A stretch of 13,154 nt of DNA from an uncultured Oscillospiraceae bacterium. Lineage in GTDB: Bacteria; Bacillota; Clostridia; Oscillospirales; Oscillospiraceae. Location of the stretch: NCBI GenBank assembly GCA_905233595.1, contig CAJOFI010000028.1:1-13154 (forward strand). Reading direction: 5' to 3'. Made by a program: the position numbers and the translations under genes. Numbering within the stretch: the first letter of the stretch is position 1; each line of letters begins with the position of its first letter. Of the stretch, positions 6,495 through 12,803 are shown one piece after another. The notes beneath the pieces were generated by a model that saw nothing but the letters and a program-made list of their open reading frames with translations, was not told the DNA's origin and did not search any database.

Positions 6495-7554
6495 ATGAGC
6501 TTTGCCGTTTTGACAGATACGTCGGGCAATCTATTGAACCGCGAGATCGCGGACTATAAGCTGCACGTGATCCCCTTTACCTATATTTATGACGGGCAGG
6601 AGCACACCTGCCTCGACACCGAGAGCTTCGACGCGGAGGATTTCTACGGGCGCATCAGGCGCGGCTTGCAGGTGAGCACCTCGCAGATCTCCCCCCAGCA
6701 GTATATGGACTTCTTCGAGCCTTACCTGCGCGAGGGGCAGGACGTGATCTACGTCGCCATGTCCTCGGGCATCTCCGGCTCCTGCAACTCCGCCCGCATC
6801 GGCGCGGAAATGCTGCGCGAGACCTACCCGGAGCGCACGGTCGCCGTCATCGACACGCGCGGCGCCGCCCTCGGCGAGGGCATCATCGCCCTGCTCGCCT
6901 GCGAGCTTCGCGACCGGGGGCTCGGCACGGCGGAGGCCGTCGCCATCCTCGAGGAGCATGTGGAGCGGATGTTCAACGTCTTCACCGTGGACGATCTGAT
7001 GCACCTGCGCCGGGGCGGGCGGCTGTCCAACCTCTCGGCAATCATGGGCACGGTGCTGAACATCAAGCCCCTGCTCAAGGGCAACGAGGAGGGCAAGATC
7101 GTCGCCTTCGGCAAGCTGCGCGGGCGCAAAAAGTCCGTGGAGGCGCTGGCCGCGATCTATGACAAGCTGGTCGTGAACCCGCTGCCGGGAGGACGCGGAC
7201 TATCTCGTGGAGCTTCTCAAGCGCAGGCGCCCGCCGAAGCGCATCCTGCTGGCCGATTACGAGCCCGTCACGGGCTGCCACGTCGGCCCCGGGGCGCTGG
7301 CGCTCTTCTTCGAGAGCGAGGAGGGCGTGCGCAGCTACGGCAACGAGGGCATCACCGGCGGGCTCAAGGAGGCCATGAAGGTGGGCGAGAACGCCCTCAA
7401 GGGCATCACCGGCACCGAGACCTTCAAGAAGACCAGCCGTCTCGTCAGCGAGAACGCGAAAAAGGCCGCCGAGACCGCAAAGCGCATGGGCGGCACCGCC
7501 GCCGCAACGCTGAGCGAAAAGCTCAAAGACCTCACCGGCCGGGACGGGAAGTAA
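6495..7554 (+). pseudogene. DegV family (fatty-acid-binding) protein, interrupted by a +1 frameshift
   Basis: The start is set at ATG 6495, with GGAGGT 6 nt upstream; it begins MSFAVLTDTSGNL, the usual DegV start, so an in-frame codon at 6456 is not used. DegV/FakB-type proteins bind a fatty acid and present it to a FakA-type kinase. Visible landmarks are D8-T9-S10, TSQISP at 62-67, SSGISGS at 90-96, HLRRGGRLS near 170-178, and a C-terminal CHVGPGALALFF. The frame breaks at GGG 7187-7189: removing one G gives VVNPLPEDADYLVELLKRR and continuity to the TAA at 7552-7554. The break may be a sequencing error, since both sides are well conserved. The joined protein would be about 352 aa, against about 280 for typical DegV. 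The excess is an Ala/Lys/Glu-rich helical tail of about 75 residues after the core. The gene appears monocistronic, ending in the hairpin at 7553-7599. Confidence 0.85.
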
Positions 7555-7599
7555 AAACCGTGGAAGCGAAAAACTTCGTTTTTCGCTTCCACGGTTTTT
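7553..7599. terminator. Bidirectional terminator between degV and the convergent lipoprotein gene
   Basis: The arms 7553-7574 and 7578-7599 are 22 nt each, exact reverse complements with a TTC loop, flanked by A5 and T6 runs. The degV stop codon lies in the base of the stem. It serves degV on the plus strand and can also stop the minus-strand ypeB-lipoprotein transcript. Confidence 0.9.
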
Positions 7600-7607
7600 T
7601 AGTTTTA

Positions 7608-7722
7608 GGAACTGTTCCGAAATAACTTGTGCAATCTGACTTGCCTTTTTCACCTGTAGCTTCGTTGTCAAATCTTGAAATACACAAAGTATTCCTGCGA
7701 TAATTTATTTCTGCACAGTTCC
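7608..7722. mobile_element. 115-bp MITE-like element with terminal inverted repeats and TTA flanks
   Basis: The left end GGAACTGTTCCGAAATAA (7608-7625) and the reverse complement of the right end (7705-7722) match at 16 of 18 positions. TTA occurs directly at both borders (7605-7607 and 7723-7725), consistent with a 3-bp target duplication. The interior is clearly AT-richer than the neighbouring genes and has no ORF of its own. This is the structure of a small non-autonomous transposable element or the joined ends of a deleted insertion sequence. The parent transposase family cannot be named from the ends alone. Confidence 0.6.
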
Positions 7723-7732
7723 TTAGCGCATC

Positions 7733-8554
7733 TCAAAGCTCCGGAACGCTCACGCTGACCTGGTTGAAGTCGGAGAAACTGAGCGCCATTTTGAGGCTTT
7801 CGATGCCGAAATCCATGCCGAAGCCGCCGAGGTAGGCTTTCAGCAGGGCGGCGCAGGGCTCGCGCAGCGCCTCGGTCAGGTCGAGCTCCGCCGAGCGCGG
7901 GAGGTTGTCCGCCTTGCCGATCACCAGCCGGACGGGCACGTCGCCCACGAGGGAGAGCGTCTCCTCCGCGGCGGCGGACGGAAGCAGGCTCTCCAGATCA
8001 TCGGCGCTTCGCAAGGCCTCCTGCAAAAGCTCCCCGGGGATCACGCCCTCGTAGACGACGCCCTCCCCGTCGGGCAGCGTGACCGTGCCGCTCTGCTCAA
8101 AGAGCTGCGACAGCCCGACGCCGAGCTTGATAAAATCCACCGGGTTCGGCGTCGCAAGCTCCGTCGCGGCCTCCGCCAGTTCCCCCGGCTCAACGACGTA
8201 CTCCTCCCAGCTCTGCCCGTCGAAGGAGAGATAGACCCGGATCGTCCCGTCCTCGGCGGGCTGGGCGAAGAAATACAGCTTCTCCCCCTCCTCGCCGCTG
8301 CTGATGGTCAGCTCAAAAAATCCCCGCGCCGGTTCCCTCTGCACGTCGCCGCGCAGCCGCAGCTCCAGCTGATACGGGACGTCGGCTCCAAAGGCGCTCA
8401 TCGTGGCCTCGATCTCCGTCACGGCCTCCACGCGCAGGCTCTCCAGCGCGGCGACGCGCTGCACGCTCACGGCCATGCGCGGCGCAAAGCTCCCGCAGGC
8501 GCAGAGCGCGAGGGCAAGCGCGCAGACGGTCAGCAGGCAAACAAAGCGTTTCAA
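7733..8554 (-). CDS. Secreted lipoprotein of unknown function (LppX/LolA-like fold possible)
   Basis: The 273-aa protein has a lipoprotein signal: MKRF, a hydrophobic stretch, then LCAC with the predicted lipidated Cys20, so it should be anchored outside the cell membrane. The start is TTG at 8554, supported by AAGGAGGG about 7 nt upstream; no ATG fits better. The mature part alternates beta-strand-like segments (YQLELRLRGDV, GFFELTIS, LYFFAQPAEDGTIRVYLSFD) and ends FSDFNQVSVSVPEL. That ending resembles Firmicutes lipoproteins with an LppX/LolA-like half-barrel (DUF6612-type), but this is by eye and weak. It begins 51 bp after ypeB on the same strand, with no terminator seen between them, so co-transcription with the spore germination gene is likely. 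A spore-related role is only inference. Confidence 0.85.
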   Translation of the reverse strand: MKRFVCLLTVCALALALCACGSFAPRMAVSVQRVAALESLRVEAVTEIEATMSAFGADVPYQLELRLRGDVQREPARGFFELTISSGEEGEKLYFFAQPAEDGTIRVYLSFDGQSWEEYVVEPGELAEAATELATPNPVDFIKLGVGLSQLFEQSGTVTLPDGEGVVYEGVIPGELLQEALRSADDLESLLPSAAAEETLSLVGDVPVRLVIGKADNLPRSAELDLTEALREPCAALLKAYLGGFGMDFGIESLKMALSFSDFNQVSVSVPEL

Positions 8555-8605
8555 ATCCTATCCCTCCTTAATTTGGATAAGACTATTTTACACGCTTTTT
8601 GCGCC

Positions 8606-9812
8606 TCACGCAAGGGCTATGCGAAATTGTCTGCCCGTCTCGGCGCTGACGTAGACGCTCACGTTCGCCCCTTCCCCGTCCTCGCAGAAAAAGGCGTAGC
8701 AGGGCACGTCGCGCAGTCCCTCGCTTTTGCAGATGAGTTTGCGCGTCTCGCGGACGCTCAGCCCCTCGGGCAGCGCCTGCCTTGCGCTCTCCTCGTCCAC
8801 GCTCCAGGAGACGGCGGCTTTCTCGCTGCAATAGTCCTCGGCGTTGTAGCTGTAGATCGAGCCGTCGTCGAGCGCGACGGCGAGCCTCACGCAGTTTTCC
8901 GGGCAGTCCGCCCCGTCCTGGCTTGCGCAGTAGCGCAGGGAGAGCACCGTGCCGCTGTTCTCCTCCCCGGCCGGGGAGAGCGCGTCGAAGCCCCGGGCGG
9001 CGAGAAAATCCTCCGCGATCTTGCGCGCCTCAGCCGGGTCGATGCGCGCTTCCTCCACAAGCCGGGACTGCGCCATGCTGTCCACCCCCGCGCGGCTGAC
9101 GCAGAGGAAGCAGTCCTCGTAGCGGTAGCAGCGGCGGCAGTCGTTGCCCTCGTAGCGGTAGAGCAGCGTCAGCTCCTCCGGCTGCGCGCCGACGAAGTCC
9201 GCCGCCTCGGCGAGCATCTCCTCCTCGGTCAGATAGCCCGCGCGGCTCTTCTTCTCGCAGCCGTAGCGCCCGTCGTAGGAGAATCGGCGCGTCCTCCACG
9301 TTCGGCAGGCGCTTTTCCCGCTCGTCAAAGCGCAGCTCCCCGGCGTTTACGTCCTCCTGCATCTCTCGCAGGGTGTCGGCAAAGTCCGCCGCCGCGAGGG
9401 AGAGCGCGCGCAGGTGCTCCAGCTCCTCCGCCGTGAAGCCCTCGCTCGCGGCCGTGGGGCAGAGGGAGATCGCGTAATCCCCCGCGACGTTCAGAAAGGC
9501 CGAGAGCTCCTCCAGCTCCTGCGTGGCGAAGGGCAGCGCCAGCATCGCGCCCTCGGCGGCGCTTGATTCGGCGTAGGCCTCGCCGCAGACGCGGGCGCAC
9601 ATCCCGCCGTCGGTGGCGTAGACGCTCTTGCCCAGCGCCTCGGAGAGCGCGTCCACCGCGCGCACGGTCTCCTCGAAGGCGCGCGCGGAGACGTGCAGCG
9701 CGTCCGCGCGGTGATAGGACAGCCCCGCGCTCTTCGCCGCGCCCCAGCCGCCCAGCGCCGCCACCGCCGCCAGCGCGTAGCTCGTGAGGACGATCTTGGT
9801 TTTTCGCTTCAT
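8606..9812 (-). pseudogene. ypeB: Spore germination protein YpeB, interrupted by a frameshift
   Basis: YpeB is a spore inner-membrane protein needed for localisation and stability of the cortex-lytic enzyme SleB. The start is ATG 9812 with AGAGGTG 5 nt upstream. The N-terminal part (about 175 aa) has a membrane anchor at about residues 7-24, then helical repeats with YpeB-like FATQELEELSAFLNVAGDYA. The C-terminal part (about 225 aa, other frame) starts at FSYDGRYG, as at the beginning of the YpeB PepSY region, and continues through EEEMLAEAADFVG, then RIDPAEARKIAEDFL, ending RQFRIALA. The two parts join with a +1 shift near 9283-9292 (minus-strand CGCCGATTC); removing one C gives DARFSYDGRYG. 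The joined length of about 400 aa is near the usual 450. The break may be a base-calling error, as both halves look intact. No sleB is adjacent: upstream is a divergent M3 peptidase gene, and downstream is a lipoprotein gene. Confidence 0.85.
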
Positions 9813-9819
9813 AAAAACA

Positions 9820-9850
9820 CCTCTTTGCGGATAGTATCTGCACAAAGAGG
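9820..9850. repeat. Inverted repeat overlapping the ypeB RBS
   Basis: CCTCTTTG (9820-9827) and CAAAGAGG (9843-9850) are exact reverse complements, and wobble pairs would extend the stem in a minus-strand RNA. One arm contains the ypeB ribosome binding site. If transcription starts upstream of the whole repeat, the hairpin could mask translation initiation. If it starts at the nearby sigma-G-like promoter, the outer arm is not transcribed and the repeat would act, if at all, as a DNA site. Confidence 0.45.
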
Positions 9851-9861
9851 CGCCTTTTTGA
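9832..9861 (-). promoter_or_regulatory. ypeB: Candidate forespore (sigma-G/F-like) promoter of ypeB
   Basis: On the minus strand TCAAAA (9861-9856) is followed after 17 bp by GATACTA (9838-9832). This is close to the sigma-F/sigma-G -10 consensus CATACTA (6 of 7), with a weaker -35. Sigma-G control of ypeB is established in Bacillus subtilis. The predicted start would leave a short leader before the AGAGGTG ribosome binding site. Supported by consensus and context only. Confidence 0.4.
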
Positions 9862-10020
9862 TTTGTAAATTTTGCTAATCCCCCGGCAGCGCCGCGTTCC
9901 GGGGTTTGAGATCATTTTGAGTCGAATCCGAACAGTTCCCAAGTGACAGAGGCTGAAGCCTTTGCAGGCAGATCACTGACCGCGCCTCCTGCGTTTGCTC
10001 TGTTCAATCGGCGGGATTTG

Positions 10021-10029
10021 TGGTAGAAT
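10021..10029 (+). promoter_or_regulatory. Extended -10 promoter of the M3 lipoprotein gene
   Basis: TGGTAGAAT is a TGn-extended -10 (TAGAAT at 10024-10029). A weak -35 candidate, TGTTCA at 10001-10006, lies 17 bp upstream. The leader is about 25-30 nt and ends in AGAGGAGAG before ATG 10062. Confidence 0.5.
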
Positions 10030-10061
10030 AGAATAAAATCTGTTTGTAGAGGAGAGAGACG

Positions 10062-11768
10062 ATGAAGAAACTGCGGATCCTGCTTGCTTTGCTGCTGTGC
10101 GCGGCGCTGCTGTGCGGCTGCGCGGGGCCGACGATGATCGGCGCGCTCTTTTCCGGCGGCGACGACACGCCCGACTTTGCGGATATGGTCTACGAGCGCC
10201 CGCAGAGCGCGCTGGACGATTTTGCGAACAACCTCTCGGAGCTCGAGCGCGCCCTCGAGCGCGGAAGCTCCCTGCACACGGTCACGTCGATCCTGGACGC
10301 CTGCTACGAGGACTATTACCGCTACGACACCATGTACACCCTCGCGATGATCCGCTCCAGTCTGGACATGAGCGACGCCTACTACGCCGGGGAGCTGAGC
10401 TTCTGCGAGGAGCACTATGACGGGCTGCAGCAGATGATGGACGAGATGTACTATCTCTGCGGCGCGTCAAAGATGGCGCAGAGCCTGGAGGAGAACTATT
10501 TCTGGGAGGGCTTCGCCGGGGAGTACGCGGACGCGGAGCTGTCCCTGTACAACGAGGAGACCCTCGCCCTCATGCAGCGGGAGAGCGAGCTGATGGGGGA
10601 GTACCGCGCGCTCATCGCGGAGCCTGTCGTCACCCTCGAAAACGGGGAGCACGTATCGCTCTACGACTATCTGCTCACGGCGGACGATGCGGCCTATACC
10701 GAGGCGCAGACGGCCTATTATCGACAGTATAACGAGCCGATCAGCCGCGTGTACATCGAGCTTGTGAAGACCCGCTCGGCGCTGGCCGAGGCGCTGGGCT
10801 ACGAAAGCTATGAGGAGATGGCCTATCAGTACAGCTTCGGGCGGGATTACAGCCCGCAGGAGGCGGCGCGCTATCTGCGGGACGTGCGCCGGCTGCTGGT
10901 GCCGCTCTACCGGCGGCTCAACAGCTACGAGGTGGATTACGGCTTCCTCGAGGAGGAGGAGGAGCTTGTCGCCCTGTTGCAGCAGGTCGCGCAGCGCATG
11001 GGCGGCGATGTGGAGGAGTCCTTCTCCTTCATGCGCGAGCACGGGCTTTTCGACGTGGGCTTCCGTCCGAACAAGGCCGCCAAAAGCTTCCAGACCTATC
11101 TGGAGGACTATGAGGCGCCCTTCGTCTTCGTCAGCCCTTATGAGGACGATTCCGACCTGCTCTACTTCGCCCATGAGTTCGGGCATTTTACGGACGCCTA
11201 CGTGAACAAAAACGCCGCCGAGAGCATCGACCTTGCGGAGGTCTTCTCCCAGAGCATGGAGTACCTGGTGCTCGACTATCTGGAGGGCGCGCTGCCGGAG
11301 GAGCGGCTGGAGAAGCTGCGCCGCTTCAAGTGGTTCGGCACGCTCGACACCTACGTGCAGCAGGCTTCCTTCGCCGCCTTCGAGCACGCGGTCTACCGCG
11401 CCGACCCGGAGACGCTGGACGCGGACTTCCTCAACGCCCTCTCCCTGCAGAGCGCCATCGACTTCGGCTACTACGACGGAGTCAGCGAGGAGTATTACGC
11501 CATGAGCTGGATCGACATCCCCCACTTTTTCGAGCAGCCCTTCTACGTCGTGAGCTACCCCGTCTCAAACGACGTCGCCCTGCAGATCTGGGCGCTGGAG
11601 CAGACCGAGCACGGCGCGGGGCTGCAAAAGCTCACGGAGCTGCTGCCCCGGGAATACTACGGCATGCTCGACACCGTTGAGGCCGCCGGGCTGGAAAGCC
11701 CCTTCGCCCCCGGACGGATCGCCCAGGTCGCAAAGCTGCTGCGGGACAATCTGTTTGGCGCGCAGTAA
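10062..11768 (+). CDS. M3 family (oligoendopeptidase F-like) metallopeptidase lipoprotein
   Basis: The 568-aa protein begins with a lipoprotein signal (MKKLRILLALLL, then LCGC with lipidated Cys20), so the peptidase is predicted to be tethered on the outer face of the membrane. The zinc site is complete: HEFGH at 371-375 with E372 catalytic, and third ligand E393 in LAEVFSQSMEYL. The C-terminal region carries the M3 signature IDIPHFFEQPFYVVSYPVS (about 486-504), with conserved Tyr/His residues for substrate binding. The length is normal for the family. M3 enzymes cleave short peptides; an exported version may process peptides outside the cell or in the outer forespore space. The gene stands alone between divergent ypeB and the glmS ribozyme operon. 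It is a distant relative of the PepF fragment at about 4805-6072, which has no signal peptide of its own. I am confident of the family; the physiological substrate is unknown. Confidence 0.92.
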   Translation: MKKLRILLALLLCAALLCGCAGPTMIGALFSGGDDTPDFADMVYERPQSALDDFANNLSELERALERGSSLHTVTSILDACYEDYYRYDTMYTLAMIRSSLDMSDAYYAGELSFCEEHYDGLQQMMDEMYYLCGASKMAQSLEENYFWEGFAGEYADAELSLYNEETLALMQRESELMGEYRALIAEPVVTLENGEHVSLYDYLLTADDAAYTEAQTAYYRQYNEPISRVYIELVKTRSALAEALGYESYEEMAYQYSFGRDYSPQEAARYLRDVRRLLVPLYRRLNSYEVDYGFLEEEEELVALLQQVAQRMGGDVEESFSFMREHGLFDVGFRPNKAAKSFQTYLEDYEAPFVFVSPYEDDSDLLYFAHEFGHFTDAYVNKNAAESIDLAEVFSQSMEYLVLDYLEGALPEERLEKLRRFKWFGTLDTYVQQASFAAFEHAVYRADPETLDADFLNALSLQSAIDFGYYDGVSEEYYAMSWIDIPHFFEQPFYVVSYPVSNDVALQIWALEQTEHGAGLQKLTELLPREYYGMLDTVEAAGLESPFAPGRIAQVAKLLRDNLFGAQ

Positions 11769-11809
11769 AATCCTTTTTGTGGAAGTTTAACAAGAATGAA
11801 CGAAAAGCG

Positions 11810-11853
11810 ATCGCGCGGAGGGCAATCTTTTTACTTGCTCTCCACGCGATTTT
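11810..11853 (+). terminator. Terminator after the M3 lipoprotein gene
   Basis: ATCGCGCGGAGGGCAA (11810-11825) pairs with TTGCTCTCCACGCGAT (11835-11850), with one mismatch and one G-U pair, followed by a short T run. It lies 41 bp after the stop at 11768. The right arm overlaps the proposed -35 of the next operon, so the two assignments should be weighed together. Confidence 0.6.
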
Positions 11854-11863
11854 GCGTTAAAAT
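11835..11863 (+). promoter_or_regulatory. Possible promoter for the glmS ribozyme operon
   Basis: TTGCTC (11835-11840) and TAAAAT (11858-11863) are separated by 17 bp. A transcript starting near 11870 would contain the whole ribozyme with about 80 nt 5' of its cleavage site. The -35 matches only moderately and lies in the terminator stem. Confidence 0.45.
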
Positions 11864-11939
11864 AAGTATTCAGAGCGGAGGGCGCGTCGGACTGCGCGCC
11901 GCACCGCCCGAAAACGCCCGCCGGTCACGGAGGAGACCG

Positions 11940-12080
11940 GGAGCCGTTAGCGCCGGAGCCGTAATTGGCTGACGAGGATGGCAGTGATCGAAGCATTCGG
12001 CGGATGCTGCCACGGCTGGCGTGAGCCGTCAGGACGGGGGAAAAGAGCAGAATCAACACTGTAACAGAGCCCCGCCCGAC
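11940..12080 (+). ncRNA. glmS-type glucosamine-6-phosphate-activated self-cleaving ribozyme
   Basis: The leader contains the conserved glmS ribozyme blocks in order. These are TTAGCGCC (predicted cleavage between A11949 and G11950), GACGAGG (11971-11977), ATCGA (11987-11991) and ATTCGGCGGATG (11995-12006). Stems fit: AGCC/GGCT (11957-11960/11967-11970), TGGCAG/CTGCCA (11979-11984/12007-12012), ACGGCT/AGCCGT (12012-12017/12024-12029), and CGGGG/CCCCG (12035-12039/12070-12074). The class cleaves its own mRNA when GlcN6P binds and so lowers expression when amino sugar is plentiful. It normally precedes glmS; here it precedes a GlmU-like gene and nagB. The 3' boundary is approximate. Confidence 0.88.
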
Positions 12081-12117
12081 ACGCGATGCAGTCCAAACTC
12101 AACTTTGGAGGCAATTT

Positions 12118-12774
12118 ATGTATCGTATTGCGGATCTTTACGATCTGGAACACACGCTCGCGGCGGACTATCTGCGCGGCTTCACCTACCCCTGGGAGGC
12201 GCTCAAGGGCATCAAGGACATGATCCTCGCCCTCGGCCCCACGCTGGGGGAGGAGTACGAGGAAGTGAGCGAGCACGTCTGGGTGCACAAGACGGCGAAG
12301 GTCTTCCCCTCGGCCTATCTCGGCGCGCCCTGCATCATCGGCCCTGAGACCGAGGTGCGGCACTGCGCCTTCATCCGCGGCTCCGCCCTGGTGGGCGCAA
12401 ACTGCGTCGTGGGCAACAGTGTGGAGCTGAAAAACGTGATCCTCTTCGACCACGTGCAGACCCCGCACTATAACTACGTGGGCGACTCGATTCTCGGCTA
12501 TTACAGCCACATGGGCGCGGGCTCCATCACGTCCAACGTCAAGAGCGACAAGAAGCTCGTCGTCGTGCACAACGGCACCGAGCAGCTCGAGACCGGCCTC
12601 AAGAAGTTCGGCGCCATGCTGGGCGACTACGTCGAGGTCGGCTGCAACAGCGTCTGCAATCCCGGCACCGTCATCGGGCGGCACAGCAACGTCTACCCCA
12701 CCTCCTGCGTGCGCGGCGTCGTGCCGGAAAACAGCATCTACAAAAACAGCGGCGAGATCGTCGAGAAATTCTGA
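12118..12774 (+). CDS. GlmU-like left-handed beta-helix acyltransferase (acetyltransferase half only)
   Basis: The 218-aa cytoplasmic protein is preceded by GGAGG (12107-12111). From residue about 55 it consists of hexapeptide repeats of a left-handed beta-helix ([22 protein letters not shown], read as successive I/V-G turns). It contains [11 protein letters not shown] (117-127) and MGAGSITSN (132-140), which match the GlmU active-site region; H117 corresponds to the catalytic His of GlmU. The N-terminal uridylyltransferase domain of GlmU (about 230 aa, with its glycine-rich nucleotide-binding loop) is absent; only about 50 unrelated residues precede the helix. It may acetylate GlcN-1-P or another amino sugar, or act with a separate pyrophosphorylase. 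It is often named 'UDP-N-acetylglucosamine pyrophosphorylase' by similarity, but no nucleotidyl-transfer domain is present. It lies between the glmS ribozyme and nagB (29 bp gap), so it shares GlcN6P feedback control. Confidence 0.85.
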   Translation: MYRIADLYDLEHTLAADYLRGFTYPWEALKGIKDMILALGPTLGEEYEEVSEHVWVHKTAKVFPSAYLGAPCIIGPETEVRHCAFIRGSALVGANCVVGNSVELKNVILFDHVQTPHYNYVGDSILGYYSHMGAGSITSNVKSDKKLVVVHNGTEQLETGLKKFGAMLGDYVEVGCNSVCNPGTVIGRHSNVYPTSCVRGVVPENSIYKNSGEIVEKF

Positions 12775-12803
12775 TAGTCTATCTTGAAAAGGAGAAAATT
12801 ACC

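Noticed and set aside
9880..9904. CCCCGG/CCGGGG hairpin between ypeB and the M3 lipoprotein gene
   Set aside because: The stem is only 6 bp with a long loop and a weak T run, and it lies between two divergent genes where no transcript needs ending. No support for a terminator.
9929..9938. GAACAGTTCC resembling the end of the MITE at 7608-7722
   Set aside because: Only about 11 bases match the inverted-repeat end, nothing adjacent extends the similarity, and the decamer is itself palindromic. Chance cannot be excluded.
10467..11525. 352-aa open frame on the minus strand
   Set aside because: It is antisense to the M3 lipoprotein gene, which has a complete zinc site and lipobox. The antisense frame shows no motif and has no ribosome binding site that I can support.
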